Assembly (NCBI GenBank): GCA_963930645.1
Contig: OZ005650.1
Span: forward strand, 229,854,188 to 229,918,187
Direction of reading: 5' to 3'
DNA: 64,000 bases
From: Salticus scenicus
Lineage: Eukaryota > Arthropoda > Arachnida > Araneae > Salticidae
This document shows, piece after piece, positions 35,889 through 47,603 of the stretch (within the stretch, counting starts at the first letter, position 1; each line of letters begins with the position of its first letter). Both the position numbers and the translations under genes were made by a program. A model generated the notes under the pieces. The model was given only the letters and a program-made list of their open reading frames with translations, was not told where the DNA came from and did not search any database.

Positions 35889-38351
35889 CTTCATTAAAGG
35901 TACAATAATATGAATTATAACAAGTAAAAAATATAAGCTATTTACTAGTAATATGTAGGTCATCTTTTCAGGCTGCGGTGTAATGAAATCGCAAAAAGTA
36001 CATTATTGAGATATATATTCGACATTTAATAAGTAAAAAAAAAAAGTTTAATCTTTTTATTTGCTATTAATAACCGTAATTCCTTTGATGAATTCTTTTA
36101 TATGGCAATATAATATAGATTGGTTTGTAAAGATTTTCTTTCTAAACTCTACTTTCAAGATAATTTACTAATAATTTTTTTGAACGATGGTATTAAAAAA
36201 ATGGTTGCATTCAATGAAGCTGGATTTAGAACAAAACTCTATAAGTTATTAGATTGAAGTTTTATGGTTTTCATAAATCTTCAATTTGTGAGGTAATGTC
36301 AATAGATCGATAAAGAATTTCTTTTACATTTCCCTTTAAATAATATTAACGGTGAAATGGAAAATAATGAAATGAAAATATAATACTTTTAGGATTTTAT
36401 GCTTATTTATTATACATATATATAAAAAAATGCTTATTATATTAACAAAACAAAAAATGTAAAATAATATTTAAGATGAGATTATTGCCGAATATTTGAG
36501 CATTTTATGTATATAATGAAATGGTAATCTGAATAAATAATTACGTATTCGATACGACGACGAAAAATTATAAAACAAACTTTAGAAATGTATGGAATAA
36601 AAATAACGTAATGTTACTTTTTTAAATGAGGAAAATTAAAAAAAGCCTTACATTCCAAAAACGTAATTCCAGCATTTAATTGATTATAATAAAGTTGCCG
36701 TAATCTTAACAGAGAAAATAAAGTTTCAAATTATTTTATTCTCCTTTATTTTGGTATTTATGAATGATGTTTGGATTTAGTTTACATACCAACATTTATT
36801 TGCCTTTTTATATGCGTTAATATTATTCTTTTTTGAATGTGATGTTTTTAAAAGCATTAAGTATTAGTAATAAGAAATAAATTCATGTAAAATATTTTGA
36901 TTGTTCATATAAATATAAACTAAATATTTAAGTAATGTACGATATATTAATGTAATATATTATCATAATATTTATTTTTTTTATCTATAGCATTTGTTGT
37001 TATTAACTTTCCTATGTGTTTTTTTTTTTTTTTGAATTCAACTTTTCATAACTAAATGACTTATGTATATCTTGTTTCTACACCCATTGCATTCATTATT
37101 ATATGTAATTATTATTTTTATTCTTAATTTTATTGCATCTTATGCATAAGATCAGGTGATGGCATAATTTATACCTTAAACAGCTGTTATATGTCGGGGA
37201 AACAACAACAAAAAAGTATATTCTAACATTTCTGAAAAGTTATTGCTCTTTATGACAGACTTTTCAAATTTTACGGTGTATTTTAGCTCTTTCATATTCA
37301 ATATTTTGTTCTCTCATATTTCAATATATCGCAGTCTCGCAAAAAAAGTAACACAACTTTAAAAGGAAATATATGAGAAAAGTCAACTTAAAACTTTATC
37401 TATCATATTATGAAACGGGCAAAAAATATATGTGAAACACATTTTTTTTTAGCTAATGAAGAATATTTTTAAAAGATATGTGCAATAAAAACTATGCATA
37501 TCACCTTCTCATAGTAATTAATGAGGTTTTTGTGAAGTGTTACTTTAGTGTACCACTGGTACACATAGGTCAAAAAAGATGTTTGGACGTAAAAAAAAAA
37601 AAAAAAAAAGTAAAAAATTATTTACTTTTTATATTCTTTAAATTTTTTCTAAGATTCATGGGGGATTTTTGAAATACTATATATCATTTATTTTCGACAC
37701 ACGTGAGGATCGTGAAAAAGGTAGAGATAAGATAGAGAGATTATTCTATAAAATCTTTTCTGGAACAAAAATGGCTACATGTGGCATCTAGTGCTTTGTA
37801 ATGAGATTGAAGTGACGTATATATGTTTTATTCTTATAAATACCTTTCACTTATCGTTCATAAATTCGATTTTGTACGCTTTTTAACCTATTCGTACTTT
37901 AAATTACCGTTGGTAGATATGGGTTAAACATAGATGCCAACACTCCCATTTTTCAAGGGAGATTTCATATCGGAAATTTTTCATAAATGATTTCAGTTTA
38001 TTGAATCATCGAAAATATATATGGCAAACCTTTTTTAAAAATAGTGGTGATAAATCTGATTTTAAAATTAGAAAGGTTGGAAGATTTTGGTTAAAAATAA
38101 CGGTAAAGCAATGATTAGCATTGATATAAAAGTGACTCAGTGGCCTCCCAGGCGGATAATTTTCGAGATAGAGATGGGACGTCTTTTCTGTTTCTTGAGG
38201 CACTTCATATATATTTTGCAATGACATAAATTTAAAACAGCCATTTTTCAGCTTATATCACTTCTCTTGTCGGGGAGTGATATTTGAAACTTTTTTATCC
38301 TCTAATTATTTTCTTTGGATCTATTAAACATTATTATCAATTTATTAAAGA
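33142..38351. other. AT-rich non-coding DNA, no element recognised
   Basis: Five kilobases with no credible frame. There is (TA)n(TG)n at 33747-33783, (TA)n at 34396-34420, a C/T homopolymer junction near 35620-35655, and poly(A) at 34473-34496 and 35861-35888. Short open frames here are random. Confidence 0.6.
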
Positions 38352-41300
38352 CCAGCTGACCCGTCCGCCTTCGCACGGATGAACAAATTTTAGTTTAAGA
38401 TGGATTGACATGTAAAAAAATCAAGAAAGATATCAGTTTATATGTTATAGTCAGGCAATATTATTAACTGAAAAGTCAAAATATAATTTTACAATTATTA
38501 TTATTTTTTTTTATTAATTGTTAAATGTTGGTAGTTTTTACTTAATGTTATTTATTTATTTTATAAAAAGAAACATTTCTTTACTCATGAATAAAAAACA
38601 TTGAAAAATAAACCTATGACATGAAAATGTTTTTGATAAAATTGACGTCATAATAGCTCTAATTATTATTTATTTGTTCATCTCGCAAATATATTTAACT
38701 TTTTCCATAATTCATGGTTATTTTAATAATATATATTAAGGGAGATATCAGTAATATGAAACAATATTCGTACAATATATACTATTACAGAATCTGGTAT
38801 GAAACAACCACACGACTTCCATTACCCACTATTACACGTATTATATAAAATTTTTTGGAGATGTCATATGCATTTTTTGAGATTTTCCAGTGAGAGAAAC
38901 TTGATACACGTATAAAAGACACATACAACAGAGTTTATATAGCAAGTTAAAAAATAAGGGGGGAAAAATAATAATAGATAGTTATTTTTTTAAACACGAA
39001 TTTCCGAGATCTAAAACTGAACTACCTAATGAGGATGACTGTTACTATTCCTGTAATAAGCACGTAATACTTGAGAAAGGTTATTTAAATTGGATTAATA
39101 AAACAATTTTCAAGAAAACGTTAGAACTGTTTTTGAGATACCAACTTTTACCAAAACTTAGCATACTCAATTATTGACCTAAAAACAATAATTACATACA
39201 AAAGGATATTTAATAGGAAGTTAACATGGCGAGTTTGAAAAAAATCCGTACAGGCGTTTTTAAAGTAGCGCACTTGCGACATCTGAAATTGAGCTGTTCA
39301 TAGAGGACGCCTATCAATTTGGACGCCTCCTGAACGAACCAACTATATCATTCAAAAGGGCATCTGATAGGTTGTTTATAGAGCAACTTTGAAGAAAATC
39401 GTTAGATCTGTTTTTCTGATACGGGCTTACGGTCCCATTTCCGGTTTTCGATGACCCAATTCCGGTTTTTTAATTTTTACGAAAATTTGGAAAATTTATC
39501 TGTACTCCAGACCTGAACCAATTGTGAAGTTTCGTAGTTCTATCTTTATTAGTTTCGGAGATATGACAGCCAGAAGATTCCACACATACGTACACACATA
39601 CACACACACTGACCCATTCCCAAAAACTACTTTTTTGGACTCAGGAGGCCTTAAAACGTGTAAATCAGGTGAAACTCTACATCGAATTTTTGAACCGAAT
39701 ATAATACTTCCACTACCTACGGTAGTGGGATAATTGAAGTAAAAACATAGATCTCGTATTTATTACGAAAATATACAGATTTTCGCCAAAATCACCAAAT
39801 ACAAAAATCGCCAAGGATGACAGATATCAAATCTATGCATTGTTTTCAATTAAAATATTGAAAATTTGAATTAAAAATTTATTTTACCAAAATTTATGTA
39901 TTAGCATCATATAGCATTTATATATTAGCATTTATATATTAGCATAATTTATACATTAGCTCTTTATATATTAGCATAGAGCATAGATAGATTAAATAGG
40001 TTTCTAATCAACATAATGTAACTCAAATATTTAAATGCTATTTGCATTTCAATAATGGCTGTATGCGCTATGTATATTGAACGACTTGTCATGACTGTTA
40101 GTTGCTAAAAATAGTCGCCAATAAACTTAAACTTCTCAATTATTCTTTTAAAAAATGCATAATGAAATGCACATGGTATTTTTTTTATTTACTTTTTATA
40201 TTATTATTCGTGTGAAAATATATTTTATTAAAAGTCGAAAAATAAATTAACCCGTAAATTTTTTTGGCAACAATTATAAATTAAAACAAATAATTTAATA
40301 AAGGTTTAGAAGTTAGAATTTCTATTTTTTATTTTATTTGTTTATTTATTTTTAAATTCTAATTGCGTTTACAACACGGAGTAATATTAATAGGAGTTGA
40401 AGGTCCAATGGGAGAAATCTACGAAACTGTGATCTAAATATTTGGTAAATATTGAGGGCGCCACTTGTCATTACTCCCTATCTCGGCGTGAATATAATGT
40501 TGTTTTCAATAGAATTTTGCCGGAGTAAATTTTTTATTTTTAATTTTAAGCAATTTAATTTTTTTGTAAGTGCTTAAAACTTCATAATTCAGATGTTTCA
40601 AATAAATGCTTCGTTCCTAGTTGTAAAACAGGCTATGATAATGATAAGGAAAAAAAAAACTCATTTACTACATTTTTTTATACGTCAAATATACTAACAA
40701 TGAAAAATTATAAGAATGCCATAAGATATCCATAATAATCTACATTTTCAAACGACACAATACAAACGATCTCCATTCTCCTTTCTCCCAATTGTCTGTT
40801 TAAGCTAGCTTCGGTTCATAAAGATCGTCATTTTTTAAAAGCTCTCTTTCAAAGTAAAATTAGCATAAAATCGCTCTTAAAAAAGACATGTTGCTTAGAA
40901 TACTCTATTTAATGAAATTTGCTTTTAATCGAAATTTTTTCAGCTTGATATTATTTAAAAAAAAAATAATTAAAACGAGACATTTCCCCCATTGAATAGC
41001 ATTGCAGAAGCTGGAGAGCAGGAAGTATTGTACGCTGGCGCCCTCTGTAAACATTAGAAAACAACATCACAAAATTTCAGCGTTACCTTCTTCTCCTGTC
41101 TTTATACTCCGTGGTTTACACACATCAGTTTAAACATTAATGCTTAGATCATTATGTTATATTATATCATATCAAATTATATTATTAAAAAAATAAATAC
41201 TTTTAAATGTATAATGACGTCAGATTTAACGTATAAGTTTAACATTTCACAAAGCTTTACATGAATTTCAATTTAATTCACGTGCAAATGTATTTCTTTT

Positions 41301-41597
41301 TTTTTCATGTCAAGATATTTTGAAAACAAAATGAACATGTACTAAATGTTTCTTCTATGTTGGCAACAGCTAAATTTTTTAATATTTCATTATTTCCATT
41401 TCTATTATGGCTTTTATGGGGATTTTAATTAAAATGCTCAGATTTTAAACTAAAATTTATTTTATCAAAATTAAATATAGCCTATAACAATCAGGCACAC
41501 TGTAGCTTTTGGTCAGTGAAAGAAGTTTTAAAATCGGTTCAGTAGTTTCAGAGATTACCCTCCACAAACATACAATTTTTTGCGCTTTATATAATGA
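38352..41597 (-). mobile_element. Composite non-autonomous Helitron, copy R1
   Basis: Read on the minus strand it starts TCATTATATAAAGCGC at 41597. It ends CTGG at 38355-38352 before a T, preceded by the hairpin CCGTGCG AAGG CGGACGG (38378-38361), which has seven paired positions with one mismatch. Most of its length matches Helitron copies F and R2. It carries a hAT-like insertion and no coding frame. The internal 5' terminus is near 39981, partly expanded into a TATATTAGCAT repeat. Confidence 0.8.
40375..41113. mobile_element. hAT-like element inserted in Helitron R1, 739 bp
   Basis: Absent from copies F and R2 at the same point. The inverted ends share CACGGAGTA. GTTTACAA (40367-40374) and GTTTACAC (41114-41121) form an 8 bp target duplication with one mismatch, the size used by hAT elements. 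No transposase frame. Confidence 0.75.
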
Positions 41598-41694
41598 CTA
41601 GCTGACCCGTCCTACTTCGCACGGATGAACAAATTTTAGTTAACGATGAATTGATATGCAAAAAAATAAAAAAAAATATCAGTTTATATGTTAT

Positions 41695-41887
41695 CCGCGT
41701 TTGTAATGATCGATAGATGGCGCTCTCTGAACACTGCAGTTGTTAGTAAATATAACAGCCACGTGTAATTATTATTCTTTCTCCGCCATTTCATCATGGA
41801 AAGTCGATTGCATAATATGAGGATATGCAGTGGTGTGAAAATTTCACCTTAGCCCACCAGAGGGCAGGCATTTCATTACAATTGCGG
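41695..41887. mobile_element. 193 bp TIR insertion in Helitron R2
   Basis: The ends are CCGCGTTTGTAATG and the reverse complement of CCGCAATTGTAATG. AT on both sides is the apparent duplication. R1 is uninterrupted here, which defines the insertion. Confidence 0.7.
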
Positions 41888-42116
41888 ATAGTCAGGCAAT
41901 ATTATCAACTGAAAAGTCAAAATATAATTTTACAATTACATTTTTCAATCAGTTGTTAATTTTTACTTTATGTTATTTATTTATTTATTTCATAAAAAGA
42001 AGCATGTCTTTATTCATGAATAAAAAATATTGAAAAATAAACCTATAACATGAATATGTGTTTGATAAAGTTGACGTCATAATTGCTTTAATTATTATTT
42101 ATTTGTTCTTATAATA

Positions 42117-42540
42117 TTAATTTCTATTAAATACAGAGCTTATGTGTTTTTAATTTTCTTAAATTTAACGTCCGCAAAGTAATCTGGTTATTGTTTTAGT
42201 AATGGTTCTCCATTATTGATCGTTAATATTTTTTGTGATTTTGGCGGTGAATTAAAAAGGTTATCGCAAATACGTAAAGTCCTTCGAGTGAAACGTCCTA
42301 GCTATTGCGTTGTCAAATTTTAAATATCGCCAAAGAAGCCGTATACAAAAGTAGATTTCTAACGCGAATGCACATTTAATTTATTTTAAATGAACCGTGT
42401 TTTCAATCAACATAATGAAACTTGCATAATCAAATGTCATTTGCAACTCCCTAGCGGCTGTATATTGCGCTACTTACTTTCGGAAATTTTTTTATATCAA
42501 TCATCCTTGGCGGAAAAAAAAAAAAAAATGATTGCCAAGT
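42117..42540. mobile_element. Insertion in Helitron R2 resembling diverged Helitron sequence
   Basis: R1 reads straight from TTATTTGTTC into ATCTCGCAAATAT, while R2 has about 424 extra bases. Part of the extra DNA (about 42400-42480) resembles the Helitron segment at 43910-43995 (AATCAACATAATG, ATTTGCA, GGCTGTAT words) at lower identity. Confidence 0.5.
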
Positions 42541-44672
42541 TATCTCGCAAATATATTTAATTTTTTCCATAACTGATGGTTTTTAATAATGTATATTAAG
42601 GGAAAAATCAATAATATGAAACAATATTCGTATAATATATACTATTACAAAATCTGGTGTGAAACAACCTCACGACTTCCATTACCCACTATTAAACGTA
42701 TTATATACATTTCTTGGAGATATTAAATACATGCTTTTTTTTTTTTAGATTTTCCAGTAAGAGAAACTTGATACACGTATAAAGACACCTACAACAAAGT
42801 TTACATAGTGAGTTAAAAAATAAGGGGAAAAAATAGATAGTTATTTTTTTAAACACGAATTACCGAGATCTAAAACTGAACTTCCTAATCAGGATGACCG
42901 TTAGTATTCCTGTAATATGCACCTAATACTTGAGAAAGGTTATCTAAATTGAATTAATGAAACAATTTTCAAGAAAATCGTTAGAGCCGTTTTTGAGATA
43001 CCAACTTTTACCAAAACTTGGCATACTCAATTATTGACCGGAAAACAATAATTACATACAAAAGGATATTTAGTATTAAGTTAACATGGCGAGTTTGAAA
43101 AAAATTCGTGCAGCCATTTTTAAAGGAAGGCACTTATGAGATCTGAAATTGAGCTGTTTATAGAGGACGCCTATCAATTTTCCTGAACTAACCAATTATA
43201 TCATTCGAAAGGACATCTAATAGATTGTTTATATAGCAACTTTGAAGAAAATCGTTAGGGCTGCTTATGAGGTACGGGCTTACGGTCCCATTTGCAGTTT
43301 TCGATGACCCAGTTCCGGTTTTTCAATTTTCACCAAAATTTGGAAAATTCATCTGTACATCAGACCTGAATCAATTGTGAAGATTTGTAGTTCTCTCTTT
43401 ATTAATTTTGGAGATATGGCACCCGGAAAATTTCACACATTCGTACACACGCACACACACACTGACCAATTGCCAAAAACTACTTTTTTGGACTCAGGAG
43501 GCCTTAAAACATATAAATCAGGTGAAACTCTATATAAAATTTTTGGACCGAATACAATACTTCCACTAACTACGGTAGTACGATAATTGAAGTAAAAACA
43601 TAGATCTCGTATTTAATACGAAAATATACAGATTTTCGTATTACGTTTACGATCTCGAAATACAAAAATCGCCAAGGACGACCGATATCAAATCTATGCT
43701 TTGTTTTCAATTAAAATATTGAAAATTTAAATTAAAAATGTATTTTACCAAAATTTATTACAGCCTCTAGCACTTAGAGACAGTGTAACTTTTGATTCGT
43801 ATAAAAAAAGAAAGAAATAGAAATCGGCTTTTTAGTTCTAGCGATAGTTCTCTATACATATAAACGTTTCCTCTTTATATATTAGTATAGAGCATAGATA
43901 GATTAAACAGGTTTCTAATGAACATAATGTAACTCAAATAATTAAATGCTATTTGCATTGCAGTAATGGTTGTATGCGCTATGTATATTGAGCTACTTGT
44001 CATAACTGTTAGTTGCTAAAAATAGTCGTCAAATAAATTTAAACTTCTCAATTATTCTTTTAACAAATGCATAATGAAATGCAGACGATATTTTTTAAAT
44101 TCACTTTTTATATTATTATTCGCGAGAAAATATATTTTATTATATGTCGAAAAATGAATTAACCCGTAAATTTTTTGGGCAACAGTTATAAAATAAATAA
44201 TTTAATAAAAGTTTAGAAGTAACGCTTAGATCATTACATTATATCATATCATATCAAATTATATTATTAGAAAAATAAATACTTTAAATTTATAATGACG
44301 TCAGATTTAACGTGTAAGTTTAACATTTTGCAAAGCTTTATATGAATTTCAATTTAATTCACGTGCAAATATATTTCTTTTCTTTTCATGTCAAGATATT
44401 TTAAAAACAAAATGTAAATGTTTCTTTTATGTTGGCAACAGCTAATTTTTTTAATATTTCATTATTTCCATTTCTATTATGGCTTTTATGGGGATTTTAA
44501 TTAAAATGCTCAGATTTTAAACTAAAATTTATTTTATCAAAATTTATTATAGCCTATAACAATCAGGGGTAGTGTAGCTTTTGATCAGTGAAAATTTTTT
44601 TTAAATCGATTCAGTAGTTTCAGAGATTACCCTCCACAAACATACAATTTTTTGCGCTTTTATAGATATAGA

Positions 44673-45430
44673 TTATTGTCCTCATTCATATTTTTCTTTA
44701 TAATGATACTATAGATTTATCCGATGTTTTGAAGGATATATATTTTAAGTGTTACATGAATTTTAAATTTAAAATTTACGTTAGATATGTAGATATGAAA
44801 GATAGAGTTTTTTAAACTATTATTTGTTTAATATTAATTTTACTGAAATATTTTTTTCTTTTACTGAACTCAGTTATTTTCTATAAATGTAAATATGATA
44901 ATACCCCCCCCCTTTTTTTATTCAGTAAATTTAGTTTTGTTTCTATTTATTCTTCAAAATGTGTTTTAGAATTGTGATATGAAGTTCTGCAAGTAGAACG
45001 CTTGCAATAAAGTATCTGTATTTAGCAAATGTTTTAGTAACATATGGACCATATGTTAAAAGCTTAATCAGATAAATGTCAAGAATGGCTCTCTGTACAC
45101 TAAAATACGTTTCTGATTTCTGAAATGTATGGAGGAAATAAAACTAATCTAAATATATGGAAGCGTTTCCTTTATTGATGTGATAAATAATATATTCATT
45201 AAAAAAGTAATATTTATTTCATCTAATACTTGTGTATAAATCTCTTATTATAAGTCAATAATTTATATTTTTTTCCCTCGGACTTTTCTTTAATTTATTT
45301 CTCTAGATGTAAAAATTATAATTTCATAGTTTCTATTAAAATAGTGATACAGAGATCTATAAAGTCCAAGGGATAGTTAAATCTCATGCCGTAATCTCAC
45401 ATTCAAGAAGTGTATTTTGAAATATTACAG

Positions 45431-45471
<41 letters not shown>

Positions 45472-45529
45472 GAATTGAGTAAAAAATCTTTCTCTGGACC
45501 GAAATAATTGCTTTTCATTATCATTAAAA

Positions 45530-45569
<40 letters not shown>

Positions 45570-46168
45570 CATTGTAATTTTTTATTATTTTATTTATTGA
45601 TTATTAAACGAAGATTTCCTAAAAATCCTACCTCCGTCGCATGTATTCAATTTTTTACCTTACTTTTTAAAAGATATATAAAATGGAAATTATAGGCATA
45701 AAAATAGTAATAGTATAAAATAAATAGCAAAAATAAATAAAAATAAATATAAATATAAATATAAAACAAAATAAAAGGTACGATTGAGCATGTTATTTTT
45801 TTTTAACCTCTTTAAAATAAATCTGTAAATTAAAAGTTTATACCATTTTATAAACGGTGACTTCTATCCACTACTTTCTTTGAAACTTATCAATCTTGGT
45901 CAGGAAAAAGCTCAAATGATTTTCAAAATATCAAATTTGAATTTACTAAATTAGTACTATTTACTTTTAAATTAGACAAATAACAAGCAGGCATACAGAT
46001 CAACGCTAAAAAATTGATTTTCGTTTTCAGGAGACATTAAAATTCTTAATTTTAGTAAAATGTCAGCTTTGAAAAACAGATTAAAAAAAAATACATTATC
46101 TACCGCATGGACGTAAAAAAGAATTTACTGAAATTTTATCAAACTTAATAAAATATGAAGTAAAACTA
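44673..46168. repeat. AT-rich DNA with microsatellites
   Basis: (TA)n at about 45433-45469 and (TAA)n at about 45532-45567. Nothing else recognised. Confidence 0.6.
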
Positions 46169-46514
46169 GGAAAGATTGCGCATATAGAGGATCTGGAGGA
46201 AGGAGTAGAGTGCGAGCGCCGCTACTCCAGGTAGGCTACTCTAGTTATACAACAGCAATAGCAGAATATCGACTTGAATACGCATGCTGATTGTTTCGAT
46301 CATCTAAGACAAGAGATGGTTATTTTGTCTTGTTTTTAAAAATAAATGTTAGAATTTCCATATCACATTCTAAGAATTTCTATACAATGGAAGTAGAAAA
46401 AAAAATTAAAAGAAACTATTTCTCATATGCTACTAACCTAGACGAAAGGTATGAACACCAATATTTCTCTATAAAAGCAAATAATTATTGAATAAAAGGC
46501 TACGCAATCTCTCC
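46169..46514. repeat. Dispersed repeat with GGAGAGATTGCGC-type ends, copy 2
   Basis: It starts GGAAAGATTGCGCATATAGA and ends with the reverse complement of GGAGAGATTGCGTA. The body matches 2456-2794 at intervals. Three extra GAGAGATTGCG-like words follow at about 46525, 46548 and 46590, as if several termini accumulated. Confidence 0.6.
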
Positions 46515-47396
46515 AACCAAAAGGGGAGAGTTTGCGCATTTTTCCCTTATGAGAGATTGCGCATAGATTCCAGTAAATGCTGTACTAGGAGAGATTGCGT
46601 AGCGTATTGAAAATGAAAAGACAATGAGAATGACTTTATTGAAAATGTCAAAATCTGTATCAGGAGACAAATTACTGGATTTAACCCATACGAAAAGGCG
46701 TATCTTTTTTTGAAGGCTTCGCCAGAATAGAAAATTGGGCATTATTCAAGAGGGGCAACTATTATGAAACGCCACTCCTTTTGTTGTATTTATATTTTAA
46801 ATGTCAATGCGTAACAACGCACTTATCTCTAGTAAATTCTGAGGATGTCCAGGTATGTATTTTCATCCTCAGAATATCCTGGGGAGAAGATGTGTTGTTA
46901 GGGATGATAGTTATGTGAAATTTACCGCACATGATTTATTATTATTGTATATCTGTTTAGTTTGGCAATATTTGAATGTATGATCTCAAGTTTTGTACAG
47001 CTGCTTAAACTGAAGCGATAAAGTTGAATGCAAATAAAAAATACCAGCCTTCTAAATTTTCTTTTTAAGGACAGTAATCGTCCAAATTTCATTAAAATCA
47101 ATTAAATTAACGTAAACTTTTTAAAGTCAAAACAAAAAGGTTTCAAACGAAGTAAAATTTAGATTTTGTGTTTGGAACATTTCTGTTCAGAAGATTTTTG
47201 AGAAAATACCTTTAATAAATAAGAAACGGTAAGCGGATTCTGGACCTAAAAGTGGGCGGAACCAGCCACATGCCATTGGACACACGGTGTCCTACCCGTC
47301 TATTTGGCTCAGAAATAAGTTGCATACACCGTCTCGTATGGATTATCTGATATGTATCTCAATTAGACTTCCCTCAGAAGAATCTACTGTCGGCAG
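46515..47396. other. Non-coding DNA with a short hairpin at 46812-46900
   Basis: AACAACGCACTTATC...TTCTGAGGATG pairs imperfectly with CATCCTCAGAA...TGTGTTGTT, giving arms of about 35 bases. No gene. Confidence 0.4.
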
Positions 47397-47601
47397 CAAA
47401 AGTATCCGAGCACTAGCCATTAATTCAGATATCAAAAAATTACACTTAAAACTGTTTTGTTAAATAAATCCTTGTCGAATCATGTTCTTAGACTGACTAA
47501 GAACATGACTCGACAAGGATTTATTTAACAAAGCAGTAACAAATGTACTTTTTTTTAGACAGGGATTATTGCTGGTGCTCGGATGCTTTTGCTGCCGACT
47601 G
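47397..47601. mobile_element. Palindromic MITE, CAGTCGGCAGC family, copy 2
   Basis: Same ends and same central palindrome as 3525-3737, but with TA preserved outside both ends (47395-47396, 47602-47603). 205 bp, with complementary halves. No coding. Confidence 0.8.
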
Positions 47602-47603
47602 TA

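Larger units (their letters stand above)
41598..44672 (-). mobile_element. Composite non-autonomous Helitron, copy R2
   Basis: Read on the minus strand it begins TCTATATCTATAAAAGCG at 44672 after an A. It ends CTAG at 41601-41598, touching the TC start of R1 with no base between. An internal second 5' terminus (TCTATACTAATATATAAAGA) starts at 43891. It contains two insertions (41695-41887 and about 42117-42540) that R1 lacks. No coding capacity. Confidence 0.8.

Noticed and set aside
39524..39733. Related 69-codon frames at 39524 and 43377
   Set aside because: They are equivalent positions in two Helitron copies. Similarity reflects shared repeat DNA, and the frames are open by chance with no family match.
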